The notes under the pieces are model-generated. The model searched no databases. It saw only the letters and a program-made list of their open reading frames with translations, and had not been told where the DNA came from. From the NCBI GenBank assembly GCA_003116975.1, contig BGKB01000087.1, forward strand, positions 186,001 to 250,000: 64,000 nt of DNA. The letters run 5' to 3'. The stretch comes from Aurantiochytrium sp. KH105 (Eukaryota > Sar > Bigyra > Thraustochytrida > Thraustochytriidae). The position numbers and the translations under genes are program-made. Shown here piece after piece: positions 10,986 to 20,791 of the stretch. Numbering within the stretch: position 1 is the stretch's first letter; every line of letters starts with the position of its first letter.

Positions 10986-11509
10986 CCGTGAGGCTTGACG
11001 TGTTGAGAAATGCGATGCTGTGCTGTGCCGTGCTGTGCTGCGCGAGGCGATGAGATGCATTGCAATGCAGTGCGATGCTGTGTTGCGCGAACGGCATTCT
11101 GTGTGGCTTGCTTTGGTTTGCTCCAGCTTTTAGCTTTTCGACCTGATTTGTTTAGCTAGTCGGCTTAGCTCCAACTTGCGCCCGGGGCCCTCGGCCAGCA
11201 CCCGCAAAAGCTTGGTCGCCTCGGCTATGGACACCAGACAGACGCGCTTTGCTCCGGGCCCTCGCACTCTCCCCGGCGGCCCAATTCCCAATACCGCCCG
11301 CTACATCGCGACGCGATCGCGATGCGATCGGCAAAAGAAAAGACCGACCTCGTGCCCGCCCATTTGCCATGACAAGGAAGGGCCCATCACCATGGAACAA
11401 TCAATCGATCGATTCTCCAAGTCGATCTGGCAGCAGGGGGAAGCTGCGGCGGCCCAGGCGGACAGTGTGTTCCAAGAGTCGCACTCCTCGACGCGTGGGT
11501 TGGTGATCG

Positions 11510-11553
11510 TTCGATCGATCGATCGATCAATGAAGCAATCAATCGATTGATTG
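11510..11553. repeat. GATC palindromic microsatellite
   Basis: Consecutive ATCGATCG units are followed by AATCAATCGATTGATT, a perfect palindrome. A second copy of CAATCAATCGATCGATT lies at 11399-11415, about 110 nt upstream. Confidence 0.8.
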
Positions 11554-11854
11554 GCGCAAGCACGTATCTTCGATGCACGCACGGCCATGGCAACCTGGTC
11601 GGCCGGCCGTTCGTCACGTGTCAATGATGGCAAGGGTTCTTGATCCCGACCGCCCTTTTGCGGACCGGGCATGGAGTCGTGGGCGAGCGGCCGCGTGACC
11701 CTGGCTCACTCGACACGGGCCGTCTCGTCTGCTTCCAGCGCGGACACGGCGGTCGAGAAGTGCGCAGGGATGGATGACCGTGACCTGCTCCGACAGAGGT
11801 GACCCTGCCTGGGTGCCTGCGTCAAGGGAATCGTTCTCTCCGCCGCCCGTCGCA

Positions 11855-11864
11855 GGAGCGTACG

Positions 11865-11895
<31 letters not shown>

Positions 11896-11896
11896 A
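11855..11896. repeat. GTGC tetranucleotide microsatellite
   Basis: About ten nearly perfect GTGC/CGTG units, the same motif class as 5405-5467. Confidence 0.9.
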
Positions 11897-12535
11897 GCGG
11901 TAGCGCGAGGCGGAGGAGCTGAGCGCGGCGCGGCGCGGCGAGCATGACTGAGCGGGGTCCGGCCCGTCGCGCGAGCGATGCCACCGGGAAGCGAGGCTCG
12001 GGACCGTCAGGACGGGACAGGACCCGCCGGGACGGGAGGGAAAGCTTGTAGACAAATGTCTCTTGGCGTGACATGGTAGCAGGCGAGGGGGAAACAGGGG
12101 CTTGGATGGGAGTGGCACGTCCGTCGGTCAGAAGTGCCCCGCGTTTGTCAAGCAAGAAACTTCAAAAAGGCCGTCGTTCGGGGCTCTTTGCACTATGGCC
12201 GGCCAGGGACGCGAGGGACACGGCTCGTGTGCCTCGCTCGCAAGGACTGCCTTTTGCATCGTGAGGTAAGGACAGACAAGGCAAGGCAGTGCAGAGGGAG
12301 GCGTGGCGCGGCGTTCGTGCCTTGACGAGGGCGGCGGGCTCTGCAGAAAAGAGCGGCCGGGACATTTTTGCTTTTTCTAGATCGAGGATGGGCGCGTTTC
12401 CATGGTCCCACCGTGAAGGAGCCCAGCGTCTCGGAGAAAAGGAAGAAAGGAATCAAGGCAGGAAGTAACGCACACGCCGCCAGGCCTGACGGAACGAGCG
12501 CAGACGGGAAGGAACGATCGCCCGATCAACCGATC

Positions 12536-12572
12536 TATCGATCGATCGATCGCGAGCTAGCTGCGATCGATC
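12536..12572. repeat. GATC palindromic microsatellite, second cluster
   Basis: CTATCGATCGATCGATCGCG is followed by CTAGCTGCGATCGATCGATTG. It is the same self-complementary unit as at 11.5 kb and lies about 600 nt upstream of the winged-helix-like gene. Confidence 0.8.
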
Positions 12573-12595
12573 GATTGACCTCGAGCGCGACGCGT

Positions 12596-12862
12596 CCTTT
12601 CTTTCTTTCTTTCTCCTCCCCACTTTCCTTCCTCCCGCCGCACTCTGCACGCGCCGAAAAAAGTGTGCGCGCCCCGCAGCCAGGCCCCTCGCACTTTTCC
12701 GCTCGCGCTTTCTTCCCTTCCTCGCGCCTCCTCTCCTCTGCTCTGCTCTCCTCTGCTCTCCTCTCCTCTTCTCTCCCTGCCTTTCCTCGCCGCGCCTTTC
12801 CACTCCCCTCCTTTCCCTCTCCCCGCTCCTCTCCCCTCCTCGGCCGCGCCGCGCTCGCCGCT
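12596..12862. promoter_or_regulatory. Pyrimidine-rich tract upstream of the winged-helix-like gene
   Basis: About 270 nt are dominated by C and T on the plus strand, with CTTTCTTTCTTTC and CTCCTCTCCTCTGCTCT runs, followed by CATCCATCCATC (12945-12966). It precedes the plus-strand gene and is the sort of homopyrimidine tract often found in core promoters of GC-rich protists. Promoter function is an inference. Confidence 0.35.
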
Positions 12863-13154
12863 CCTGCGGCCGCGCCCTCCTCGCCGCGCGCGGCCGGCAG
12901 TCGCGCTCTCTCGCGCGCGGGGCCGCCGCACAAGTGGCGCCGCGTTCATTCATCCATCCATCCATCTCTCCGCCCGAGGCGAGCAGGACCAGCCCGAGCC
13001 GCGCGACCGCGCGGCGACGCGAGGCGCGAGGGCGCGGAGGAAGGCGCCCGGACACCTCTCAGTCGCGAACTGCTGGCGCTCAGGCGGCCTCGCGCGGCCT
13101 CGCGTCGCCTCGCAGGCGCAGCAGAGAGCGATCGGCGCGGCTGGGCTGGGCTAG

Positions 13155-15024
13155 CTGGCGGGCGGCTGGGCTGATGGAGCGGCGGCCGCGCGCCGGCGCC
13201 AGGAGCGCGCGCGCGCTCAGGGGAGGCCGCGGCGCGAGGCCGCGGGGAGCCGCGACGCCGGAGGCGGCGGAGAGAGGCCGCAGGAGATCGGCGCGGTTCG
13301 AGGGCTCGCCGCCCTCGACGCCCACGGCGGCGACAGCGACGCCCGCACGGAACGCCACGTCGCCTCCAGCGGCTCCGGCGGCGACGGCGACGACGGCGAC
13401 GACGGCAGCGGCAGCAGCGGCAGCGGCGGCAACGGGGAGGCCGGCGGAGAGGTCGCTGCGCGTGGAGACGAACCCGCCGTCGCTGTCGTCGGCAACGACG
13501 CGGTCGACGACCTCGCGGAGAATAACGTGGAGGAAACCGCGGGGAGGAGCCTCAAGCGCCGCAACTGCTGGCACGAGTGCTGCTGTGCCGGCCGTCGCGC
13601 GCGGCGAGGCTGCTGAAGAAAAGACCACGCCCAAGGCGGGCCACGGCACGGCGAGCGGGGGAGCCAAATTACACCCTCGAAGACTCAAGGAGCAGCTCTT
13701 TCGAGGGCCACATGCCGCCGCAGCTCGCGCGGCAGAAACCTATATTGTCGGTCGCGTCGTAGAAAACGGGGGCCATGGCGTGCCGTCCGACGAGCTTGAG
13801 AACGAAGTCTATCTGATGCTCGCCGACGGCCCCGTACGCGCCATCAATAGCGTCGGCGGTCTCGAGCGCTTTTGCATCCTTTCCGAAAAGCTCTTTTGCA
13901 AGGAAAAGAGCATCTTGCTTCACGAAGTCTACGCCAAGCGCTTTGCACGCGCGCTTGGAACACGCGTGGCGGAGGCCTCCGAAGGATCGCAAGGAGCCTT
14001 GAGATCTTCACCCGCGGCGCCGGCGCGTCGTCGTAGTAGCCTTGGTGCGGGGCCAACATCCACTAGGGAACTTACCCCCACCGCCGCCCAGGCTCGCGGC
14101 GCGACGGGCGCGTCTGCCGCTGCGTCAGGTATCACCTGGGGGGCGCAGACGAGCGAATACGACGACCCCCCTGCGGCGGAGGTGCAAAGGGCTCTGCGCT
14201 CCGCGCTTCTCGATCTCGGGGGCACTCGTGTCAGGCTCATCAGTCTTGATGCCACCGTGGGATGGACGGCGCACTATGCGAGCTCATGTGGTCCCTTGGA
14301 AACATATCTGCGCACGCGCCCCGGCTCTTTTCTTGTCGAACGAAACGCTGTATCGCTCGTCAACAGAAGTCAAGACCAAGACACACAGGCTGCGCGACTT
14401 GGTCGACACCAACACCAACACCAGCAACAGCAACTCCACCAACATCAACATCAACAACAACGTCGCTTGCACTCCGAAAAATTCGATGCCAAAGATCCGG
14501 GCAACGAGAATCTAGAAGACGACGACGACGACGACGAAGACAACGAAAATGAGGACGAAGAGGAACAGGGTATACATGACAACAATGCTGATGAAACCGA
14601 CGGTGGTCGCGATGGCGGCGGAAGAGCCTTTGTCGATCCCCGCCACGAAGAAAGGGGTAGAGGCGCTTGGCGAGAACGAGCAGCTTCGCGTCTCGGCAAA
14701 ACGCGCGCGCAGCGCGCTGTGATTCTTGAATCTGGTGCTGCGCGAACGCTCGGTGAGGCCGCCGTGCAGGCTGCGGCACTCTCGCCATCGCGGTCACTCT
14801 CGCCCCGCGGAGCTTATTCGTCCATGTCTTCTTCATATCCACGTCCGTCCAGATCTGGAACTGCCGCGGGACCGACAACCTTGCGAACGGCAACAGGTCC
14901 GCCGGGAGCGAACCTGAGCACAGCTGCACGATCAAGGGTCGCCGCGTCTCGCCGAGCTTCGACAACGGAAATGGATTCCCGTAGAGCCCAGGGGGGTGAA
15001 AAACAAGACTGGGCAGACATGTAA
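13155..15024 (+). CDS. Winged-helix/LOTUS-like protein; N-terminus in a different frame, intron predicted 13585-13663
   Basis: The C-terminal part (to stop 15024) holds two modules that look like winged-helix domains of the LOTUS/OST-HTH kind. The first is at ~13735-13960 (YIVGRVVENGGHGVPSDELE, GGLERF, KSILLHEV). The second is at ~14185-14360 (ALLDLGGTRVRLISLD, GPLETYLRTRPGSF, NAVSLVN). After these come a His/Gln-rich run, an acidic Asp/Glu run near 14515-14570 and a Ser/Arg-rich tail. Reading straight from ATG 13174 gives 616 residues with an Ala/Thr/Arg-rich N-terminus. However, the frame two bases on is open from 13155 to 13618 and shows strong RNY codon periodicity (GDEPAVAVVGNDAVDDLAEN, KRRNCWHECC). 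A 79-nt GT-AG intron at 13585-13663 joins it in phase to the C-terminal frame. No ATG exists in that upstream frame, so a further 5' exon or an assembly indel is implied. An RNA-binding role is known for LOTUS domains; here it is inferred. Confidence 0.55.
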
Positions 15025-15446
15025 TGATTGCATGCTCAGACATGCGCTTGGGTATCTTGCAAAGGAGCCCCTCTTCTCACCGAATCCCAGGCCGATTGAT
15101 CGTACCCGGGCTATTTGTACCGAAAACATATGCATGCACAACGCGCTTGAATGAAAGAGTGGCCTCCGCATGATCATGCGGTGGGGTCTCAAAGGGCTAG
15201 GGCAGGGCAGCCCAGGCTATTTGGTCTTTTTTCTCCAAAGACCCACGTGTAAATCTCGCTTTCATATCAGCGCCAGAGTAGTAAGTCGATTTTTTCTGTC
15301 AATCTTTCCTCTCTTGCCAAGGTCTCTGGCCACACGCCAAGCAATTTGCAACGTCAGCTTCTTTTTCACCCGTCACAGAGCTCTATACGTTTTGTACAAT
15401 GATTTGATTTCGCGGTGAGCTTTGAACCCAATGCAAGCAGAGTCAG

Positions 15447-17120
15447 TTGAGTCGCAATGAGCTACTTTCTTTTGTTTCTCAGTCCAAGAGTCCAGACAAG
15501 ACAGACAGCTTCACCTCATTTCCTTTTCGCCCGACTTTTCTTGACCAAAGAAAACAATGCAGCTTGCATCGCGAGCTTGACGCTCCTGGTGATCTTTCTT
15601 CTCTCACGCCAGCCCGTTTTCGTCCGATCACTGACGCACCGGCCCACCATTTTCGTCTTTGTACTATTGATGGACCTCTTCCCATAGTGTCCGTTGAGCA
15701 GCGTCCCCAGTGGCACAGAGAGGAATTTGGCGGGAACGACCGAGCACAGGACAAGGGAGAGGACAGGCCTCGCTCGCTGCCGGCAGCAGGTGCAACGTTC
15801 GCAGACGTGACGCGGGCTCACGCAGTTCACGAAGCGGCGCAGCAGCGCGGCCGGAGGTCAGTCGAGCAAGCGAAGCGAGTCCCTGAGCGAGCAACCCTGG
15901 TCATGAGCGACGAGGAAATTCTCGCAAGGGCCCGCGCCAAGGTACGCGTCGCGGAAGACGCAAGGCAAGAAGTGGCGCGGTGCAAGAGGGAGCGCGCCGT
16001 GCTTCTTGAGGGCAAGTGCCCCGCAAACATTGACTCAAACGAGCTGGACAAGGTACTCGTGGCCGACAATGCAGCGCTTGCAGCCTTTGTCGAGGCGCGA
16101 AGAGTTGACCTCGAGAACATTTGCGGCAGCGCCAGCAAGTGTGCAAGCTCGCTCAGGGATCAAGACGCCGTGACCTGGGTCCTCTTTAAGGACGTCCAAG
16201 TGGAGTCGGGGAGACTACATCAAGCAGAGTCCAGCCTGGAAAGCGCGCAGCATGCCTTGGAGGAGCTGCAGGCGCAAGAGGCTGCCCTGACAGCGAGTCT
16301 GGCTGCACTTGAAGAAAATTGCGAAGAAGCACTCGCAACGCGTTGCAGCGTCCGAGAGAATATGTCCAAGCTGCAAGACGGACTTGAAATGCGAAGCGCA
16401 GCCCATGCGCAACGCATGGCTGAAGCCGGGGCCAAATTGAGTCAATTAGAGGCGCAAGAAAGAACTCTCTTGCAACGCGCCGCAGACCGTATTGAAGTCA
16501 TTGCCAGCGCAGAAATTGACCGCATCGTCGACGAGCGCGTGGAGGAAGAACGTGAGCACGTGTCGAGTGTCATGGCCCAGGTGCGTGCCAAGCACCGCGC
16601 CGACTACGTGCGCCGAGAGGCCGAAACCCGGCGATCTCTCGAAGAACGCGCTAAAGCTACGATCGAAAGCGCGGGTGCACGCGCCGCCCGCGACGGAAAG
16701 CTCTTAAAGAGAGAGCTGGCTCGCTTGCGAGCCGAAGCTGCTGCAGAAAGCGAGGCTGCGCAGCGTGCTCGCGATGCCGCGGAGGCACGGAAGTTTCTGC
16801 GAGCAGCCGTGAAAAGTGGCACTCATCTACAGGCTGTCGTTGACGGTGATCGGGCGAGCGAGGCAGAAGTTGCACGGGCCAGAGACAGCTTGCGGCAGCT
16901 TCTAGAGGACCACCCTGAGCTTGCAGCTCTCATGACGACCAATGTATCTGCCCAAGTCGCGCGAGATCCAGCGCGACGAAACCAGAGCGTGGCGCAAGCT
17001 CTCGAGGCCTTTGTAAGAAAGATCGTCTTACCGCATGTAGTCCTACCAAACGCCGATATGGTCGAGGCGTACGAGACGACCTTGCGTCAAGTGCGGCTTG
17101 TGCTCACAAGTACAGAGTGA
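15447..17120 (+). CDS. Coiled-coil protein, start uncertain (first ATG 15903)
   Basis: The frame is open from 15447 to TGA at 17118-17120. The only in-frame ATG before the coiled coil is 15903 (MSDEEILARARAKVRV), giving 405 residues. The 15483-15902 stretch also looks coding (SKSPDKTDSFTS onwards) and follows a good acceptor (TTTTGTTTCTCAG at 15482), so an upstream exon is likely. One phase-compatible option is ATG 15170 to a GTAAGT donor at 15281. From residue ~160 to ~490 of the long frame the protein is almost continuous heptad coiled coil (QAEERTLLQRAADRIEVIA style, then EERAKATIESAGARAARDGK). The C-terminal ~90 residues are globular (LPHVVLPNADMVEAYETTLR). No family is recognised. A cytoskeletal or vesicle-tether role would be typical for such a protein. 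Confidence 0.7.
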   Translation: MSRNELLSFVSQSKSPDKTDSFTSFPFRPTFLDQRKQCSLHRELDAPGDLSSLTPARFRPITDAPAHHFRLCTIDGPLPIVSVEQRPQWHREEFGGNDRAQDKGEDRPRSLPAAGATFADVTRAHAVHEAAQQRGRRSVEQAKRVPERATLVMSDEEILARARAKVRVAEDARQEVARCKRERAVLLEGKCPANIDSNELDKVLVADNAALAAFVEARRVDLENICGSASKCASSLRDQDAVTWVLFKDVQVESGRLHQAESSLESAQHALEELQAQEAALTASLAALEENCEEALATRCSVRENMSKLQDGLEMRSAAHAQRMAEAGAKLSQLEAQERTLLQRAADRIEVIASAEIDRIVDERVEEEREHVSSVMAQVRAKHRADYVRREAETRRSLEERAKATIESAGARAARDGKLLKRELARLRAEAAAESEAAQRARDAAEARKFLRAAVKSGTHLQAVVDGDRASEAEVARARDSLRQLLEDHPELAALMTTNVSAQVARDPARRNQSVAQALEAFVRKIVLPHVVLPNADMVEAYETTLRQVRLVLTSTE

Positions 17121-17866
17121 TGACAGGCCTGCCTGCAAAGTATTCTCTCCTGCACTTTCCTCTGACGAGCGGTGTATTTCCATTATACTTTGGTTCATTT
17201 CTCAAGATAAAGGGAAGTCCAGAAAGTGCCAGTATCATTCGTTGCGTAAGCAAGCTGGCGATATGCTCAGGATACGCTGAGTTCAGAATTTTGTTGATTT
17301 TTTAGAATACGCTTGCTTGACATAGGCCTACTCACACCTATTGGGAGAGCGACAAGAGGAGCATGTGTTTCGTCGCGAGAAAACGATGACTTTTGATCAA
17401 ACTAAATAACCTCATGCTTTCGGTCTGACTGAGACGAGAAACAAACTTGGAAAATAGGAATAAAGTGGACTCGAAGAAGGGATTTTCTCGTCGTGATTTT
17501 CTACAAGAAACAGAGTGGTTGCCGCCTTGTCACTTGGTCAAAGCAGGCTCTAAAGACAATGACTGTTCGTATTGGGTCAAGATGAGAACGGAAATGTAGA
17601 TCACAGGAGAGAGAGTGGTATATATATCAACATTCGAATAGAAACATGAAAATGAAAACAAAAAGGGCCCAAACACGGAGATATCTCTCGTAATAGATGC
17701 TCGTCTTGGTCAAAGGAGTTGGTTGGTCGATGGGTCGAGCGGCTGCGTGTTTGTAGCTGGCTCACGTACTATAATATATTCTCAGCAATAGCAAAGGTAG
17801 CAGTGGCAGATAACAGTCAATGAGGATGCGAAATTGTGGGTGGTAAGGGTCCGGCAGTGAAGTGAG
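17121..17866. other. Intergenic 3'-to-3' region
   Basis: AT-richer than its surroundings (for example around 17280-17310 and 17620-17660). It lies between two convergent genes and presumably carries both 3' UTRs and polyadenylation sites. No repeat or RNA gene was seen. Confidence 0.6.
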
Positions 17867-18850
17867 TTACAGATGGCGGTGCGAATGCGAAGCCTTGAGA
17901 TCAGCAATTTCGCTCTGAAGCGAAACGATGGTGTCAATGGTGGTGGCCAGGACGGAGATCTTGTTCATTTTGGCCTCGTCCGGGAGTCCGAGGAGCTGGT
18001 TGAGTTTGTCAAACATGGCGTTGAACTCTGACCTTCGCTCCTTTTCCCGGTCATTTTTGCGCTTGCGGCGGGTCTGCTCGTTCTCCTCGGTGTCGGCACT
18101 TTGGTCGGATTCTTTGCGCTCCACGGTGCTGAGTTTGCGTGGGCGCCGAATTTTGTCCTTTGGCATCGGGAGAAGAGGTCCGGGCGCCATGCGCTTTTGC
18201 GGGATGGCGAGCTTGGTGGACTCGGGAAGAGCAGCCGATGACGGCCCCGGTCTGTTCTTGATGTGGGAGGGCGACAACGAAGTGGCGATGGCGGTTGGCG
18301 AAGGCGACGGCCCGGAGGTCGTGTCGGTGGTATTGTTGTTGTTGTTGTTGTTGTTGCTATTCGAGGTCTGATTGATGGCGCCTGGACTCTGCGTTGGTCC
18401 CTGCGCGCTGGCGCCGGGTGTGCGTAGACCATGCAAGGTGGACTGGAGCGCGGCAAAGTTCATGGGTAGGTTTGCCGCCGAGGCGTCTGTGCGAGCGCCG
18501 ATGCCGGAAGAGAGCATCATGGCGGACTGCAAGAGCGAGGTGAGGTCGGGCGCCGGGCCTTGCTTGCTGCGAGCGTCGCCGGTGGGGCTAAGCTTGGCCA
18601 TCACGGAGGTCATGGGCGTCGCCGGCGTCAGCGGCGGGTAGAGCCCCTCGTTCTTGTTGCTGTCAAGCATCATGTTGCCGTTGTCGTTCCCGGCGCTGCC
18701 GTTGCCATTCTTGGCGTAGTGCAGCTGCAGCAGCTGCGAGAGCGCGTTGGCATTGGCCGCGGGGCTGCCCCCAAGGTAGGCGAGGCTCGGCGCCTGCGCC
18801 TTGGCCTCCTCCTCCCCGAAGTCGCCCCCGATCCTCTGCCGCTTCATCAT
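17867..18850 (-). CDS. Basic helix-loop-helix transcription factor
   Basis: A 327-residue single-exon frame with two adjacent ATGs at 18850 and 18847. The C-terminal ~75 residues form a bHLH domain. Its basic region is rich in Lys/Arg (RRKRKNDREKERRSEFN), helix 1 reads MFDKLNQLL, then a short loop with Lys (LPDEAKMNKISVL), and helix 2 reads ATTIDTIVSLQSEIADL. The Glu that contacts E-box DNA and the following Arg pair are present, with Lys in place of the usual Arg right after that Glu. There is no leucine zipper or PAS domain; the protein stops about 15 residues past helix 2. The N-terminal two thirds is low complexity, with Asn, Ser, Pro and Gly runs including an Asn8 tract at ~18340, as in activation domains. 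It likely dimerises and binds CANNTG sites; targets are unknown. Confidence 0.9.
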   Translation of the reverse strand: MMKRQRIGGDFGEEEAKAQAPSLAYLGGSPAANANALSQLLQLHYAKNGNGSAGNDNGNMMLDSNKNEGLYPPLTPATPMTSVMAKLSPTGDARSKQGPAPDLTSLLQSAMMLSSGIGARTDASAANLPMNFAALQSTLHGLRTPGASAQGPTQSPGAINQTSNSNNNNNNNNTTDTTSGPSPSPTAIATSLSPSHIKNRPGPSSAALPESTKLAIPQKRMAPGPLLPMPKDKIRRPRKLSTVERKESDQSADTEENEQTRRKRKNDREKERRSEFNAMFDKLNQLLGLPDEAKMNKISVLATTIDTIVSLQSEIADLKASHSHRHL

Positions 18851-18918
18851 GGCTCGCCTCTCGCCCTAGTTGCGGATATGCTTTTGCTTGCCTCTTGCTT
18901 GAGCCAGCTTGGGTCAGT

Positions 18919-18946
18919 TCGCTCGCTCGCTCGCTCGCTCGCTCCC
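18919..18946. repeat. CTCG tetranucleotide repeat
   Basis: Six to seven GCTC/CTCG units, about 70 nt upstream of the bHLH start codon on the other strand, so within its promoter or 5' UTR. Confidence 0.8.
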
Positions 18947-19108
18947 TCGGTCGGCAGCCAGTACAGTCAGCAGCCGGGCCTCCCTCTTCCCCTCTTCCCC
19001 TCTCTCTCCCTCCCTCGGCCTCCTCTTCTTCCGCAGAGCGGACGCAGCAAGTTCCGCCTCTGTCGCTGCTTCGCAAGGCCGGCCCTCGCGCGCCGTGCGC
19101 GTGCGCGA

Positions 19109-19138
19109 GCTCGACTCGACTCGACTCGACTCGACCCG
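19109..19138. repeat. CTCGA pentanucleotide repeat
   Basis: Consecutive CTCGACTCGACTCGA units between 19109 and 19138. Confidence 0.85.
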
Positions 19139-19349
19139 AGCTCGAGATCACGCGGCTGTCTTGTCTTGTCTCGGTCTCGTTGGTGTACCGAGAGATAGAT
19201 CTATCGAGGTCGCGCGGCACGGCCTCCGAGGTCGCGCACGGGGTCGAACTAAGCAAGCCACGCTAGCCTCGCCTGGCGCGCCGGCTGGGGACTTTCTTTA
19301 CTCGCCCGCGCGGGCCGGCCCGGTCGGGCGGGTCGAGTGGCGAGTGCCA

Positions 19350-19385
19350 ACGAGACGAGACGAGACGAGACGAGACGAGACGAGG
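19350..19385. repeat. GACGA pentanucleotide repeat
   Basis: About seven units of ACGAG/GACGA in tandem. Confidence 0.9.
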
Positions 19386-19486
19386 TGATCGATGAGGTCC
19401 AGCCAAGACGCCGACAAGCTCTCAAGCTCGAGCTCGAGCTTGGGTTTTGCTTTCCACTTCTCCGGCTCGGCCGCACGCACGTATGC

Positions 19487-19513
19487 ATGCACGCACGCAC
19501 GCACGCACGCACG
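19487..19513. repeat. GCAC tetranucleotide repeat
   Basis: About six CGCA/GCAC units; the complement of the GTGC class seen at 5.4 and 11.9 kb. Confidence 0.85.
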
Positions 19514-20193
19514 CGCTTGTGCACGCGCCCAGCCGGCGGCCGGAACTCGGACGGGGCCGGCAGGTCGACCGACCCCACGCGGAGCGAGCCAGGCCAGGCG
19601 CGCACGGCCGCGGCGGGCTGTGCACGCGCGCGCAGAGAGGGAAGGAGGAGAGGCGGCTGCGGGGCGGCTGCGGGAGGGGCGGGGGCCCAGCTACTGGGCG
19701 ACGGAATAGATGAAAGCAAAAGGTCGTTGGCTGGTTGGTGGTCGAGGTCGAGGACTTTTGCGCGCGAGACAGTTGCCATGGTTGGTTGGTCGCTCGCCCG
19801 GCGGGTTGGTTGGCGGTTGCGCGGCCATGGCGGTTGGTTCAAGCTGGCTGCTGGCTGGTCGCTTTCTCGAATCGATCGATCGGCCGAGCTCGGCCTCGAC
19901 CAATCGATCGCAGAAGTTGGACACGACTTTTGGCCGGCGAGAATGCAGGCCTGGCGCGGCGTGACGGGGCGTGATTGCGAAGGCGCGCGGCCAATGGCAA
20001 AGGGGAGAGGAGAGAGCCCGCGCCGGGTGCAAGCCGGGAGCGAGAGAGTGAGTGACATGTGAGAGCAGCCAGAGAGACGGGAGGGGAAAAAGCAGCAGCA
20101 GCAGCCACAACAGCAGCAGCAGCAGCTGGCTGGACGGGTGATCGGCAGAGGGAGGCCGTGGCCGACCGAGGCTGGCTGGCTGGCTGGCACTGC

Positions 20194-20221
20194 ACGCATG
20201 CATGCATGCATGCATGCATGG
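20194..20221. repeat. GCAT palindromic tetranucleotide repeat
   Basis: Six GCAT units; each ATGCAT is self-complementary. Directly upstream is a GGCT run (20171-20187). Confidence 0.85.
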
Positions 20222-20564
20222 CGGGTCGTCTCGAGTCGCGTCGCCTTGCGTCGCGTCGGATCGTGCCGAGTGCAGGGAATGCGCGAGCGCGGCAGGGTCA
20301 TGGCAAAAAGGCGAGGCAGCTTTTGCCTCCCCGGATCTTTCTGATCAAGACCAAGCAACTCTCGCGCCTGAACCGAGCCGAGCCGAGCCGAGCCGAACGG
20401 CGCTGCCATCGTGACCGATCGATCGAGCCGCGGAGGCGCGGAAGCGGCGCAGGTGAGGCCCGCGGAGCCGGTCGCACGGCAAGGCTGCTGCCGACGGCGT
20501 GGCTTCGCCTCTTCGCTGTCATGTTCAACCAGAGCAAGAGAGGGAAGGTGAGGCGGAGCGCGCC

Positions 20565-20565
20565 A

Positions 20566-20613
<48 letters not shown>

Positions 20614-20616
20614 AAA
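20565..20616. repeat. AAAG tetranucleotide microsatellite
   Basis: About 12 AAAG units. It is the same motif as the longer (GAAA)25 tract upstream of the pyrophosphatase gene. Confidence 0.9.
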
Positions 20617-20686
20617 AGTGCAGGACGGCTGGCCATGGCGGCGCGTGAGCTCGCCGCGCGCAAGTGTCGCCGCACGATGCGAGCGC

Positions 20687-20791
20687 TCGCATCGCATCGC
20701 ATTGCATCGCATCGCATCGCATCGCATCGCGTTGCATCGCATCGCATCGCATCGCGTTGCATCGCGTTGCATCGCGTTGCATCGCATCGAG
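20687..20791. repeat. GCATC pentanucleotide array with GCGTT/GCATT variants
   Basis: About 20 pentamers, mostly ATCGC, with ordered substitutions to GTTGC at regular places, so a higher-order pattern is visible within the array. Confidence 0.9.

Larger units (their letters stand above)
9905..13154. other. Repeat-rich intergenic spacer, ~3.2 kb
   Basis: It contains a poly-C run (9957-9979), GCTAGCTAGC/TTGC repeats (10897-10985), TGCGATGCTGTG-type repeats (11004-11090), GATC palindromic runs (11398-11552 and 12536-12570), a GTGC run (11855-11896) and a long pyrimidine tract (12596-12860). Two coding-like patches remain unresolved: minus strand 10663-10240, with an Arg/Gly-rich frame in which RNY codons predominate, and plus strand 11227-11550, an ATG frame of 107 codons ending inside the GATC run. 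Neither has a recognisable product. Both could be chance frames in GC-rich DNA or exons of a spliced small gene. Confidence 0.5.

Noticed and set aside
11227..11550. Plus-strand ATG frame of 107 codons
   Set aside because: Ends inside a GATC microsatellite and has no recognisable features; kept only as a remark in the spacer entry.
13291..13301. GGTTCGA motif like a tRNA B box
   Set aside because: The flanks do not form a T-arm or acceptor stem, and the site is inside coding sequence. No other tRNA-like B box with a matching A box was found by eye.
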